Positions 26,418 to 40,197 of a stretch of DNA of 64,000 bases are shown in pieces. The first letter of the stretch is position 1. Every line of letters starts with the position of its first letter. The notes beneath the pieces were generated by a model. It was given only the letters and a program-made list of their open reading frames with translations. It ran no database searches and was not told where the DNA came from. The stretch spans positions 124,001 to 188,000 of the forward strand of contig QZCP01000048.1 in assembly GCA_003956705.1 (NCBI GenBank). Direction: 5' to 3'. Position numbers and translations under genes: made by a program. This DNA comes from Brevipalpus yothersi. Its lineage: Eukaryota; Arthropoda; Arachnida; Trombidiformes; Tenuipalpidae.

Positions 26418-29400
26418 AGAGATGATCTTTTGATAGTGACGTTTTTATTCTTTGGATCAGATTTTCGGAGAAAAGGGTTGATTCTTGCCATGGATACTCA
26501 GACAAGATGGAAGAAATTGAATAATAGATGAGCAGAATAAATTGAGCTTCATGAGTGCAAGTTCTGTGGATAAGGAAAAAACTTTTGACTGAGGAATTTT
26601 CTCATATTTCAACAGATCCAATCACACCAATATCATCAGAAGGATGGGAAAAATTCGACTATCTAGAGTATCCAGATTCAGAGAACAACGAGGTGTACTT
26701 GTATTTCCAAGAGAAAGGGGAAAATCCTAGGCGAGAGGGCTTCGAAATTATAGCAAGAGAACCTGTCCTACCTCCTGAGGGTGAAAAACTCATCAATGTA
26801 GAAGTAAAATTCAAGTATTGGGGTTTTGGAGGAGAGTACAAAAACGACGATCAGTCCATGGGGACCAATCATTTTCGTGTAGGAGTTAGTTTGGATCCAA
26901 AAGATAAGCCAAATACAAAGTATGCAAACTTCGAACAAGTGTTAAAAGATAAAAAATGGGCTGAATTCAAGGAAACACTCACACCTAGCACAGACAGTGA
27001 ACTCAAAGATCGAGCAAGAATCATGATTCTTCCAAAAACCAACCCAACAGGCCAACCGTTTGGAAATTATTTTGTTGCCATCAAAAACATTGAGATAGTG
27101 TACACCTTCTCAAAAACAGGTAAGACATTGTTCGAGGCGCATTTTACGCATAAAAATTTTTCACTAACAGCAATATATTGATATTACAATATAGCTACTC
27201 CTGAGGTACCTCCCGAAGAAAAGCCTGAGCAACCGCCTGGAGATGGTAAAGATCCTGAAGCTAAGCCAGAAGATCCTCCCGAAAACAAACCAGAAGATCC
27301 TCCAGAAGAAAAACCAGAGGAACCTCCGGTAGAGCCTCAACCAGAAGAAACCCCAGTGGAACCATCTCGAAGACGTCGATCAGCTCCGAAAATTGTTCGT
27401 AAAATTGTCCCAAAAATAATGCGAGCCGATGAAACCGATCCCACAGCTGCAGAAAATGAACAGAAAGTAAAATTAACCTGCAAAGGGGCTCGAGATTGTA
27501 TGCAATCTTTTCGATTTGATGGAGGTCAATGGTCAGAATCAAATTTTCCCAGTCGTCCAGAGGGGTTCACCAATTTTTTGACCGTTATAGCTGGAAGACC
27601 GAATAGATATGAGATTCCTCTCAAGACACCGCAATGTATCTATTTCAGTTATTGGATTATGGGCAAAGCAAATTTATCCATCAACATTGACGATAAATCG
27701 AATGGCCAATCGTTCACAACCCTTCTCACCACCACCAACAAGTTGACTGTTGAGGAAAATGATGCTATTCCTTATCAATGGTATAAAACCAAAATTTGTC
27801 CATCAACCTATGCACCACAAGTGACCATACCTGCTGATGAATCTAAACCAAATCCAGAACAGCCAGCTGATGGTGATAAAAAGGATGAAAATGCAGCCAC
27901 AGACGATAAAAAGGATGATGATGCAGCTAAAGATGATACAAAACCAGCAGAGAAACCCTCATCAGTGGATTTGATAATCTCATTTGAGGCGATCATTCCT
28001 ATGGCTGATTCTGATTCTTCTGTTGCCATTCAAGAAATTGGAACCTCAAATCTAGTCGCTGACACCATGATACGAGCTTCTGATAAAGAATTTCCAATCA
28101 TTCTAGAGAGTTGGTCAAGAAGTGATCTCACCAGCGATTGGTTGTATGAGCCTGAAAATCTTTTCGAAACTAGTGATGAAAAAATTGGAGAAACTGAAAA
28201 GAATCAAAAAATTCTCTCCATGAACGTTCCAAAAGGCTCTGGTCGTGCTCAACTTTTATCAAGATGGGTCAAGTATGATCCTTCCCATGTTCTATGGTTC
28301 AATGTGGAGATGGAAAAGTGTCCTCAAGATTTATCCATCTGGGTTGCGTTTATCAGCGATAAAGGGAAGACTATTGTTCAATCATCTCTTTTTTGCAGTG
28401 GAAAGAATAAGAACTTGAAGAATAGCCAACATAGTTTGCATATGCCAACCATGACCATCAATTCAGAAGTCCCGAAATTCGATCAAATAAGAGTAGAATT
28501 CACTATTGAATGGCATTCGATTGCTCCTCTTCAGAACAAACTGATTTTCAGGAGTATCGATCTATCAGATGCTTGTCGAGCTAGTGAAGGACAGTGTGAA
28601 AATCGTGGAAAATGTACTGTGGAAGCACCCAATGAGCACAGATGTGAATGTAATGAAGGATTTTTTGGAAGAAATTGTGAAAATATCGATTACTGTGTGA
28701 CCAAGGCGAAAATACTTGAGAAAATCGAAGCCACAGGAGACGATTTCTGTAAAGAACGAGGAGGAAAATGCCTAAAGGAAAGGTGAGTCATTATTCCATG
28801 AATTCCCATTTGGATCAACCAAGAAATAACATTTAACTATTTTCCCTTTCTCTATCATGATATGGTCACAAAGATTTTATCCTCAATCACATGCCGTTTG
28901 TGAATGTACCGATAACAAAGTTTGGAATCTCAAGCAAGGTGGTCCTGATGACGATGAGGATTTCAGTTGTGCTGATCTGAGTAAATGTGCTGGTATGAAT
29001 GCATTCTGTACTCTGGGCTCAAGTTGTACTGAAGAGACTGGTAAATGTGACAAATGTGATCCCGGATATGAGGCGACAAAGGAGGAAGATGGACGAGTAA
29101 CATGTAAAAAAATAGACCTATGTAAGGAGAAAAAGTGTGGAAAAGGTGCCCACTGTAAGGTATACAATGATGAAGCGGTATGCTACTGTTCAAACGGTCT
29201 ACAATATTCGGAAGATAGTGGATGCTTGATGGGCGAATGTAATTATCGGGTGAAAAAGGCTCTTGGATGTGATCAAAAATGTCAAATGAATGATGATGGA
29301 AGCATTCAGTGTGCTTGTTTCAGTGGATATACTTTGAATGATGATAAGAAAACATGTAAGCCCAGTGAACCATGTAAGGCTAGTTGTGAGAAAGAACCTC

Positions 29401-31796
29401 ATTCACTTTGTGTGGTCGGAAATACGGCCAAAGGTAAATCATACAGTTGTGAATGTGAATCTGGTTACTTGAAGGTAACAATTGATGGTAATCAAGATTG
29501 CAAAGACATTTGTGCACTGGCAAAGGAGGGTAATGAAGAAGCTAAAGAAGAAGTGAAATCAATTTGTAGTGGATTCTCGAGTTGTTCAATGAAATCGGGT
29601 AACATCGAATGTGACTGTAGATCACCCTACACGAAGGATTCCAATGGATTCTGTGTTGTAGATCCAGCTTGTCTAGAAGATAATGAAGGTCACAAAGTAT
29701 GCTCAAAAAGAGGTGGTATTTGTACTCCCAAAATTGATAAAGAAAGTTCAAGACCATTCACTTGCTCGTGTTCGTTGGGTACTCGATGGGACTCAAGGAA
29801 ACATCATTGTGTGGATCAATGTGATGACGAAAAACAATGTTTGTATGAAAATGCTGTTTGTCAGATTTCATATGATGATAGAAGAACTGAGCCTCACTGT
29901 GTCTGTCAAGCTGGTTTGAAGAAGGTTAATGGTCGATGTGAGATAATTGAGAAAAGTATTCGAGCTCAAATGATCATGAGATTGGATCCACGATTGATTG
30001 AACGAAAAATTGTCCAACAGACTCGACAATTTGTCCAGAGAATGCTTCTTTCTCAAGCTGGCTCAAGTAAGTGTGAAGAGTTTGTTGGTGGTGATATTGG
30101 TGGCTGTATTGATTACTTGACCAAGGCTGCTGAAGTTCGACAGCATGCGGAGGAAAAAATTTTAATTGAAAAAGCAGTTCATGAAACTTTGGTTGAAAAT
30201 TTGAAGAAAGATTTGGCCGGATCATTTGGTCGTCTGATCGGTGAGGTTCAAGTTCTCCACTATCAAAGATTGGAAAATGGATCAACTAGCTATGGTCTCG
30301 GTGGTGATTACTTGATTGCTCTCACAATGGAACAAAAATCTGCTGATGTTAGTCCTGAGACACCATTTCCCATCAATTTGAACGAAAGATGTGTAGAAAA
30401 ATTTGGCGACACATCAGTAACCGAAAAATATTGTCTCATACCTCAAAATACTGTTATAACCCGAGACACGATCATTCAGTCTAAATATTTTGAGCCTTGT
30501 AACGAAGAATATGATGATTATTGTCCTGCTAATACCATATGTGGCCAAGATCCTATATCAAGCAACTTTAATTGTACCTGTGAGCTAGGATATGAAGCGG
30601 AAGCTCGTATTCCGATGGTATCGGTGGATGATAAGAAAGAATTCCTTCAATATTTCAAGGAATATTGTCGAGATATTGATGAATGTGCTGAAAATAAGCA
30701 TTCTTGTGAACCAGGCTCTCGATGTCGCAACTTACCTGGATCCTATGATTGTCCATGTCTACCTGATTATCAAAAAATTGATGGAAAATGTACAGGTAAG
30801 ATTGGAGATTGCCCAACAAAAACATGATGATCTGATTTGGACTGTTTTTCGTTCAGAAATCTGTGGTCAACTATCTTGTGCCAATGGACGATGTGAAGTG
30901 ATCGGAAATCATACAGGAGTTTGTGTGTAAGTATTCAGCTCTAAGCTCTCTATTCTCTTCATTTTCAATTCAAATGATATACAATATTCTCTTTCTCTAA
31001 ATCAGATGTGATGAAGGCTTCACGGGAAAATTATGCGATACTCCAGATCCTCATGCTGTTAAATGGAAAACTGGGTTCATAACGATAACTATTGTTCTTG
31101 GACTTCTCGTTATCGTAACAGCTTTTGTTGCTGCTGTGATGGTTAAAAAGTAAGTTTTTTGCTTTAGATCCCTATTTTAAACTTCTAGAATCCCTCTGAA
31201 AAACCTAGAAATAAATTGATCGAAAGAAACTTGGGATTAGTGAACGCTATCAGTCGTGAGGAATCTTTATGGGAGAGAAAATTACCTAGAACTCTTGTAA
31301 ATCTTAAGTTAGATTTCTTTAGTATGATAGCCCATCGAGAGAAAAATTCTATTTCGATGACTTCGATCCCTCTCAAAACTAAGAGGCAAAACGCTCTATC
31401 ATTGTTTACCATTTAGGATCCATCACCCGAAAAAATTTGATGAGAACTCAAATTCCGTACAAATTTTAAAAATGAAACAACAAAAAACTTCTAATGATTC
31501 GAGAGGACGGTATGAGCAAAGTCGTTTTTAGGGTGAGTTCTCTTGGAATAATTGAGTAGAGACAATTCCATTTAGCTTTCATCGAACTTCATTAGTTTTC
31601 GATTCTCCTTGATCGTGAAACGAAAGTTTATGCACAGTCCACTCATCAAATTTAACATTTTCGTTACAGGAGCAAAACATCTCTCAAAGGCTCTCCTCAT
31701 CGACAACCGATGGATGAATATTCGAGAAGAAATCAGGGTGAACAGATGCAGCTTCCAAAACGATATCATGACAACTCTGCTTTCACAAGCAACTAA
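25092..31796 (+). CDS. type I membrane protein with multiple EGF-like domains and a candidate SEA domain, Bm86/ATAQ-like
   Basis: Exons 25092-25164, 26616-27119, 27195-28782, 28874-30795, 30857-30926, 31006-31149 and 31670-31796 are all in phase, about 1,475 aa. Residues 1-24 are a signal peptide (LIFIFIFFISFVIS). Residues about 25-193 form a beta-rich module of unknown family. Then comes a Pro/Glu linker ending in a basic SRRRRS site, which could be a furin-type cleavage site, and a second, larger beta-rich part that could be related to MAM folds. An EGF domain follows (CRASEGQCENRGKCTVEA), then about eight Cys-rich EGF-like repeats. A roughly 150-aa cysteine-poor stretch is a candidate SEA-type domain. 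The final EGFs include a calcium-binding type (DIDECAENKHSCEPGSRC), followed by a membrane helix (GFITITIVLGLLVIVTAF) and a 45-aa cytoplasmic tail. The EGF-rich half with terminal helix resembles tick midgut ATAQ/Bm86 proteins. A gut surface role is inference. AATAAA lies at 31828. Confidence 0.8.
26331..26415 (+). repeat. (GA)n microsatellite in intron 1 of the EGF-protein gene
   Basis: About 85 bp of GA dinucleotide, 200 bp upstream of the exon 2 acceptor. The rest of this 1.45 kb intron (25165-26615) shows nothing else. Confidence 0.97.
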
Positions 31797-31827
31797 AAAC
31801 TGCACAACAATTTTTGTCAAAATTTTC

Positions 31828-31833
31828 AATAAA
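31828..31833 (+). terminator. polyadenylation signal AATAAA of the EGF-protein gene
   Basis: Canonical AATAAA 32 bp after the stop codon. Confidence 0.7.
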
Positions 31834-32566
31834 GATTCAAAGCGAAAAAAAGTGAAAAAATTTCAGAAAATCATAATTCATATTCTTTGTATGACTTTCA
31901 AAATCTATATCATTATCATCTAACTAAGAACTAACAGAATTCCAAATAAACAATTAATCAAAGTAATCAAAAATTGTTTGCTATGATTTCGAAAAGATAT
32001 TCACATTATATTCGTCACTATAAAATATTAGACGATTTTACGCCACTAATTCTGTAACCAATATCGAAAGCCCATTAAACTTTGGGAAAACTCGAACACC
32101 AGAACAATCAACAGCAGGATAAGGATAATGCTCTGAAACCTCACAAGAAATGTCCAATCAAAAATCTTCTAGCACGAGTCATTGTTATTCGAAAATCATC
32201 CGAGACCCGTGTAGAGACCACATAACCGTTACGAGAGGAGATGATAATGAGAACATGAAAATTAAGAAGATGAAGAGGATGAGGAAGATGAGGAGGATGA
32301 GGAGGATTAAGTTGAGCAGATGTATCAAACTTGGCGGTCAAAAGAGCTGCGCTTGTTGAAGGAGGAGCAAACAGAAAAAAAGTGTTCATCAAAAGCAAGC
32401 AAGTAGCTTGAGCATACAACTTGTATGCCATACATATTAGCCAACATCAATCTCATTGCTCTCATGTGTATCAATATTTCTATACTTTATTGTCTCTTCA
32501 TTTACACTTAATATTGTGATCTGTGGGCCACTGATCGGTGTGGGCCATCATATATAGTGTATCAAA
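31834..32566. other. intergenic, clathrin heavy chain upstream region
   Basis: No gene is seen. A degenerate GAT/GAG-rich tract lies at about 32267-32310. The segment just before 32567 should be the clathrin 5' UTR. Confidence 0.5.
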
Positions 32567-35500
32567 ATGTCCCAAATATTACCCATCAAATTTCAAGAGC
32601 ATCTCCAGGTAAGCCCGCTGTAGCCGGTGGAAAAGGCTGCTCTTTCTCTTACTGTTTCTCTCTCTCTCAGCTTCCGATTTTAAACACCTCTTTTTGCTGT
32701 TTCAATTCATTAGTATGGGGCGTTATCTTGACTTTTTTCCTATTCCCATTTACTTTGATGATCAGATTTGCAATATTTCAAACTGAAATTGAGAATATTC
32801 TCGAAAGACATTCCATCATTATGGTTCAATGTCTATCTTTCACTCTCCACCTGCTGCTCCGGATAACTTATCTTCTCTCATCTTGACACATTGTTTTCTA
32901 CTTTTTTCTCTCTTGATTATATGTAGCTCACTTCAATTGGTATCAATGCGGCCAATATCACCTTCAATACTCTCACCATGGAGTCGGACAAATTTATTTG
33001 TGTCCGAGAGAAGGTGGGCGAATCTGCACAGGTTGTCATCATCGATATGTCCAACCCGACAACACCTATTAGACGTCCAATTTCAGCGGATTCAGCCATA
33101 ATGAATCCTGCATCCAAAGTTATCGCCTTAAAGGCTATGCGAACTCTACAAATTTTTAATATCGAAATGAAATCAAAAATGAAGGCTCACACAATGAATG
33201 AGGATGTAGTGTTCTGGAAGTGGATCAACGTAAATACCATTGCACTTGTTACGGAAACTGCCGTCTTTCATTGGAGTATGGAAGGAGATTCCCAACCTTT
33301 GAAAATGTTTGACCGGCATGCCTCATTAAGTGGACATCAGATTATCAATTATCGAACTGATCATCGTGTTCAATGGCTTCTGCTCATCGGAATCACTGGT
33401 CAGGTAAGCTTGCCAAATCATCCCTGTGTACACGAGTCTTCCTTTTTCCTGTCTCCTTTTGGCAAATTTAAACACTCCACCCTTTCCTCTTCCAGCAAAA
33501 TCGTGTTGTTGGAGCAATGCAATTATATTCAACTGAACGTAAAGTTAGTCAACCCATTGAGGGCCATGCTGCCGCTTTCGCCACATTTAAGATGGAAGGC
33601 AATCCTGAGCTGTCAACATTGTTCTGCTTCGCTGCAAGAACGGCGCAAGGAGGCAAGGTATGGAATATGGACATGTCAATAGCCTATCATATCAACTCTC
33701 TATACCTCTATGACCGATTATTAACTGGAACTGTATCATTGAAATTTATTTACAGCTCCATATTATCGAAGTTGGTACACCACCAGCAGGCAATCAGCCA
33801 TATCCTAAGAAAGCTGTGGATGTTTTCTTCCCGCCGGAAGGTTCAAATGATTTTCCTGTAGCAATGCAAATATCTAAGAAAAATGACATCATTTATTTGA
33901 TCACCAAATTCGGATATATTCATCTCTATGATATCGAATCAGGCATCTGCATATATATGAACCGAATAAGTGCTGATACAATATTTGTCACCGCACCTTA
34001 TGAGCCAACCAGTGGCATAATTGGAGTTAACCGTAAAGGTCAAGTTCTCTCTGTGTGTGTAGATGAGGACAATATCATACCATACATTACCACTACTCTA
34101 AACAATCCAGATTTAGCTCTAAGAATAGCTGCAAGAAACGATTTACCGGGTGCAGAAGATTTGTTTGTGAGGAAGTTTAACACCTTGTTCACAAACGGTC
34201 AATACCCTGAGGCTGCAAAAGTAGCTGCTACTGCACCCAAAGGTATTCTTCGAACTCCTCAAACAATACAAAGATTCCAACAAGTTCCAACACAAACTGG
34301 TCAAACATCACCTCTTCTTCAGTATTTTGGTATTCTGTTGGATCATTTTCAACTCAACAAGTTCGAATCATTGGAATTGTGTAGACCTGTTTTACAGCAA
34401 GGTCGTAAACAATTGTTGGAAAAATGGCTCAAAGATGACAAGGTAAGAGGAAAACAATCAGTTGAAATGATTTTATGATACATGATTTCATTTCTCTATT
34501 AGCTCGAGTGTAGTGAAGAACTGGGTGACCTAGTAAAAGCAGTAGATCCAACATTGGCTCTCTCTGTATATCTTCGCGCAAATGTTCCAAACAAAGTTAT
34601 TCAGTGCTTTGCCGAGACTGGACAATTTCAGAAAATTGTTTTGTATGCAAAAAAAGTTGGATATACTCCAGACTACACCAGCATACTGCGACAAGTGATG
34701 AGAACTAATCCTGATCAAGGAGCTGCCTTTGCACAGCTTCTGGTACAAGATGAAGAGCCATTAGCTGATATCAATCAAGTGGTCGACGTGTTTATGGAGC
34801 AAAATCTTGTTCAACCATGCACTGTATTCCTACTAGAGGCTCTGAAGCATAACAAACCAGAACAAGGAGCCTTACAGACGAGATTATTGGAGATGAATTT
34901 ACTGACCGCTCCCAAGGTAGCTGATGCCATTCTGGGCAACGGTGTGTTCACCCACTACGATCGACCTCATGTTGCTCAATTGTGTGAGAAAGCTGGTCTT
35001 CTTCAACGAGCACTTGAGCATTATACAGATCTGTATGACATCAAGAGAGCCATCGTACACACTCACCTCCTTGGTCCAGAGTGGTTGGTGAATTATTTTG
35101 GAACTCTCTCGGTTGAAGATTCGATCGAGTCTCTGAAAGCAATGCTCCAACACAACATCAGACAGAATCTTCAGATATGTGTGCAGATAGCCACAAAATA
35201 CCATGAACAGCTGACAACTACTGCTCTCATTGATCTTTTCGAGTCTTTCAAGAGTTATGAAGGTCTATTTTACTTCCTCGGTTCAATTGTGAACTTTAGT
35301 CAAGATCCTGAGGTTCATTTCAAATACATTCAAGCCGCTTGCAAAACTGGCCAGATCAAAGAAGTAGAGCGAGTGTGTCGCGAGAGTAATTACTACAATC
35401 CTGAGCGTGTTAAGAACTTCTTGAAGGAAGCCAAGTTGACTGATCAGCTGCCTCTGATCATTGTTTGCGATCGTTTCGACTTCGTTCATGACTTGGTTCT

Positions 35501-38440
35501 CTACCTCTACCGGAACAATCTGCAAAAGTATATTGAAATATATGTTCAAAAGGTAAATCCAGCTCGTCTACCTGTGGTAATCGGAGGCTTGCTTGATGTT
35601 GACTGTTCTGAAGATGTAATCAAGCAATTGATAATGGTGGTCAAAGGACAGTTCTCTACTGATGAGCTGGTTGAGGAAGTCGAAAAGCGAAATCGTCTCA
35701 AGCTCCTTCTACCATGGCTTGAGATGCGACTTCATGAAGGATGCACTGAAGCAGCCACACACAATGCCTTAGCGAAAATCTACATCGACTCAAATAACAA
35801 CCCCGAAAGATTCCTCAAAGAGAATCAATTCTACGATAGCAAAATTGTCGGAAAATATTGTGAGAAACGTAACCCACATTTGGCCTGTGTTTCCTATGAG
35901 CGAGGACATTGTGACTTGGAACTCATCGAAGTTTGCAATGAGAACTCATTGTTTAAGACCGAAGCCCGTTACTTGGTTAGAAGGCGGGATCAAGACCTTT
36001 GGGGTCAAGTTTTGATCGAGAGCAATCCTTTTAGACGTCAACTTATTGACCAAGTAGTGCAGACTGCCCTCTCTGAGACCCAAGATCCTGAAGACATTTC
36101 AGTTACAGTCAAAGCCTTCATGGCAGCTGACCTCCCGAATGAATTGATCGAGCTTCTAGAGAAGATTGTGCTAGATAATTCAGCATTCTCCGATCACAGA
36201 ACTCTCCAAAACCTTCTCATCTTGACCTCTATAAAAGCCGATAAAACTCGAGTAATGGAATACATAAATCGTCTTGACAACTATGATGCACCAGACATAG
36301 CTAATATTGCTATTAAAAATGAACTGTATGAAGAAGCGTTCGCTATATTCAAGAAGTTCGAAGTGAATACATCAGCCATTCAAGTTTTGATCGAAAATAT
36401 CAAGAATCTGGATAGAGCATATGAATTTGCTGAACGTTGTAATGAGCCAGCAGTGTGGAGTTTGCTAGCAAGAGCTCAGCTAGCTGAAGGAATGGTTAAA
36501 GAATCTATTGACTCCTTCATTAAGGCTGGTGATCCTGGTGGCTACATGGACGTAGTTCAAACAGCACACAAACTTGGAAATTGGGAAGATTTGGTGCGAT
36601 TCCTTCAAATGGCTCGCAAAAAGACGCGCGAATCGCACATCGAATCTGAACTATTATATGCCTATGCAAAGACTGGGCGACTGGCAGATCTTGAAGAATT
36701 CATTTCCGGTCCAAATCATGCAGACATCTCCCGAATCGGTGACCGTTGCTTCGACGATGGTCTCTTTGAACCAGCAAAACTACTTTACAACAACGTCTCC
36801 AACTTTGGTCGACTAGCCATCACTCTAGTTCATTTGAAAGAATTCCAAGGAGCAGTTGACTCTGCCCGAAAGGCCAACTCTACTCGAACATGGAAAGAAG
36901 TTTGTTTCGCCTGTGTTGACAATGAAGAATTCCGTCTTGCTCAAATGTGTGGATTACACATAGTTGTTCATGCTGATGAGTTGGAGGATTTGATTAATTA
37001 CTATCAAAGCAGAGGCTACTTCGAAGAGCTCATCTCTCTCCTGGAGGCTGCTCTAGGTAAGAAATTATCTACTCATACTTTTGTGATTACTCTTTCATTT
37101 TACAACATTGCATGACACATTTCATCATTTCTTCTCAGGTCTTGAACGAGCTCACATGGGCATGTTCACCGAATTAGCAATTCTCTATTCCAAATACAAA
37201 CCATCCAAAATGAAGGAGCATCTTGAATTGTTCTGGTCTCGAGTGAATATTCCTAAAGTACTGAAAGCTGCTGAACAGGCTCATCTTTGGTCAGAGCTTG
37301 TATTCCTCTATGACAAATACGAAGAGTTCGATAACGCAGTATTAACCATGATGAATCATCCAACAGAAGCCTGGAGAGAGGGACATTTCAAAGAAATGAT
37401 TACAAAAGTAGCCAATATCGAGCTATATTACAAAGCTGTTCAGTTCTATTTGGACTACAAGCCATTGCTGCTTAATGATTTACTCTTGATCCTTGCCCCA
37501 AGAATGGATCATACTCGATCGGTGAACTTCTTCACCAAGGTAAGTGAACTCTTTGTAGTGAAGTGTATCGTTCATCATTAACTGACTGTTGCTTTTCTCT
37601 CTGTCGAATAGAATAATCATCTACCACTGGTAAAAGCTTATCTTCGATCAGTGCAGAGTTTAAACAACAAAGCCATCAATGAAGCCCTTAATAACTTACT
37701 CATCGAAGAAGAAGATTATCAAGGGCTGAGAACATCAATTGATGCTTTCGATAACTTCGACAATATAGCACTCGCTCAGCGATTAGAGAAACATGAATTA
37801 ATTGAATTCCGTAGAATAGCAGCATACTTATACAAGGGTAATAACCGATGGAAGCAATCTGTCGAGCTGTGTAAGAAAGATGGTCTTTACAAAGACGCTA
37901 TGGAATATGCAGCAGAGTCACGACAGGCAGAGGTAGCCGAAGATCTTCTCCACTGGTTCTTGGAGAGAAAGAACTACACTTGCTTCACTGCATGCTTGTA
38001 CCAATGTTATGACTTGCTGCATCCTGATGTAGTGATGGAACTTGCCTGGCGAAACGATATCATCAAATTTGCCTTCCCATACTTCATTAACGTTATGCGT
38101 GAATACCAGACCAAAATTGACGAACTCAAAGAACAGGTAGAAACTAAATTAGAAGAGTCAGTTCAAGAGCAAAAATCTCTCGTATATGGTGAGTAAATAG
38201 TTTTTCACATTTATGTGCTGTGATTAACCGTTTAATTCATTTTTTCCAAATCTTTTAGCCTCAGAGCCTCAACTTATGCTGACAGCAGGTCCTGGTATGT
38301 TCGCTCCCGGTGCAACTCCTCCCGTTGTTCCTGGTGTAGTTCCCGGTGTGGTTCCCGGTATGTTTCCCCAGCCAGGTGTACCTCAAGGAGGAGGATTTAT
38401 CAATGCTTTTGGTAACCAGCCAGGTTACGGGCCCATGTAA
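32567..38440 (+). CDS. CHC: clathrin heavy chain
   Basis: Exons 32567-32608, 32927-33403, 33496-33657, 33756-34442, 34503-37056, 37139-37539, 37612-38188 and 38259-38440 keep phase and give about 1,693 aa, close to the usual 1,675. The N-terminus (MSQILPIKFQEHLQ) and FICVREKVGE match the N-terminal beta-propeller, which binds adaptors. The long central exon carries the alpha-solenoid clathrin repeats (for example NPDQGAAFAQLLVQDEEPLA and GDPGGYMDVVQTAHKLGNWE). The C-terminal exons give the trimerisation region and a Pro/Gly/Val-rich tail ending NQPGYGPM. It forms the triskelion scaffold of coated vesicles in endocytosis and Golgi sorting. The very short first exon (14 codons) ends exactly at the conserved HLQ. 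No damage is seen. Identification is essentially certain. Confidence 0.97.
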
Positions 38441-39012
38441 CTGTGTTTTGACCTAGTATAAATAATATAGAAACTATTGCAAGTGTGTAATTCCTATGAT
38501 GAGATATTATTATTATTATTATTGCTATTATTGTATTTAAATTATGTTATTGAATGTATAGGGATATGAAAGAGAGAATTTTGGCGTTTTGTCATGATTC
38601 CATTTCTTTACTCATAAAAAAAGATTTTAAAATAATCAATATACATGTCTTTTTGTTACTTTTCTGAGCGATTCAGAAAGAGCTGATCTCCGGAAGCTCT
38701 CCAGCCCGAGACCCTCTGCAAAGCTGAGAATGATTTAATTGATTGGATCATCCTACGTGATGAGAAATCAATTGATCTGAACAATGAACCAGATTATTCC
38801 TAGAGCACTATTCCGAAATGCAGATAATCTCACAGTTAAGTCACCCAAAATCTCAAGAATTTCATGAACTCAATTGAAACTGGCGCTGCTTCCACATGCA
38901 TCAAGCTTGTTTACATTCGAAAATTATTCATCTCACACTTTGTATGTTGGGGTCAAGTTGATTTGGGGGTATTATTTTTAATTTGATTGTATATAATCAA
39001 AATTTGGACATC
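38441..39012. other. intergenic, clathrin 3' region and NDUFB4-like upstream region
   Basis: A TTA trinucleotide run lies at about 38506-38522. No gene is seen. The short distance implies compact regulation of the next gene. Confidence 0.5.
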
Positions 39013-39564
39013 ATGGGAGGTCTCGATAGGATGTACGATGAGACTCCATTGGAATTGGATAAGATGAGAAGGCGTCGAGAGATTCGATTCCGTCTCAAAT
39101 CTGAGTTCAATCGTTTTGTTCACAATCCGCTGGTCATTTCATACAATATGAACCTCGTAAGTGAATCAGTGTTTTGTTTCATTTGATTCATCTTGGCTAA
39201 CATGATTTGAATTTATCTATAGCCTCAACCACAGTTGGAGCGTTATTATGCGGCGAGAAATTATCGTCTTGAATTTTTGAAAACAAAATGGTATCACTCT
39301 CTTTCTCTGCCACTTTTTCTTCTCTCTATCTATGTCTACCACAGAATCAATCGTAATCTTGTTGTGAGTATTGTTTTTGTAATGTTTTTGCATCATTTTG
39401 TATTGATTGAAAACTGACCTCAATCTTATTGCTTCTTCTAGATTGAGCAATATAAAAGAGAGAAAAACTATCCACCTGAATGGCTGTATCAAAGGAGAGG
39501 TGATAGAGTTCCTTATGTAAGAACTTTATATACCAAATACTTCCCTTACGATGCCGGTTATTAA
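39013..39564 (+). CDS. NDUFB4-like mitochondrial complex I accessory subunit
   Basis: Exons 39013-39156, 39223-39363 and 39442-39564 are phase 0 at each junction and encode 135 aa, close to the roughly 129 aa of NDUFB4. An in-frame ATG ten codons upstream (38983) is possible. Features fit the family: a basic N-terminal helix (KMRRRREIRFRLKSEFNRF) followed by a short NP-containing linker, one membrane helix (YHSLSLPLFLLSIYVYHRI), then a charged C-terminal tail ending YDAGY. In complex I this subunit sits in the membrane arm and has no catalytic role. Sequence conservation is low in this family, so the name rests on size, topology and the N-terminal motif. AATAAA lies at 39634. Confidence 0.55.
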
Positions 39565-39633
39565 TGTCCTGATTTCTTGAAGAATGAGTTTCAACTCCTG
39601 CTTAAAGTGTAGATTAATTCAATTCTGTTTAAA

Positions 39634-39639
39634 AATAAA
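39634..39639 (+). terminator. polyadenylation signal AATAAA of the NDUFB4-like gene
   Basis: AATAAA 69 bp after the stop codon. The region from here to 40092 is gene-free. Confidence 0.6.
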
Positions 39640-40092
39640 CTAGATGACCTCTTGAGGTATGTTGACATGTATTCTGCTGTTATTTCTCACCAACAACTCG
39701 TAATTCGTAATTTTTGAGAACTCTCAGCATTATCTGGATGCTATAAAATGAGGTTTTTTGTCAATTGATTTCAACACTCGGTTGTAGTGTTAATCTACAA
39801 ATACATGTATATATCTCAATCAAAATAGGCACTCAAAATACGAACTTAATCTATCAATTGAAAACAATTCGAACAGATCTTTCCATGAAAGACCTGGAAT
39901 CTATCAAGAAGTTTGAGTATAATCGATAAAATTTTGGAAAAGACATTGTATGTAATTACAGTTGCAAACTCAAATCGAATCAAATACCAAACAATAAGAT
40001 GAAGATTCTCCTCTCTTTGATGAAAGGTGCATCCCGACAACCGATTGGATATATTTGATCTCGCTGAATTGTAATAATCGTCTCGGTGATAC

Positions 40093-40098
40093 TTTATT
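40093..40098 (-). terminator. polyadenylation signal AATAAA of TAF13
   Basis: AATAAA on the minus strand, about 100 bp past the TAF13 stop codon. TAF13 and the NDUFB4-like gene converge here. Confidence 0.5.
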
Positions 40099-40197
40099 AA
40101 TGGAATATTGGTCAAAATTAGTTTATCATTATTTTCTTCTATATTTTGAAAGTGTCTATGTATATACAATGAAAATGGTAAGAATGTATCGATAGAA

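Noticed and set aside
31185..31829. Overlapping ORFs on both strands between the last two exons of the EGF gene
   Set aside because: They lie in the 520-bp final intron and have no recognisable features.
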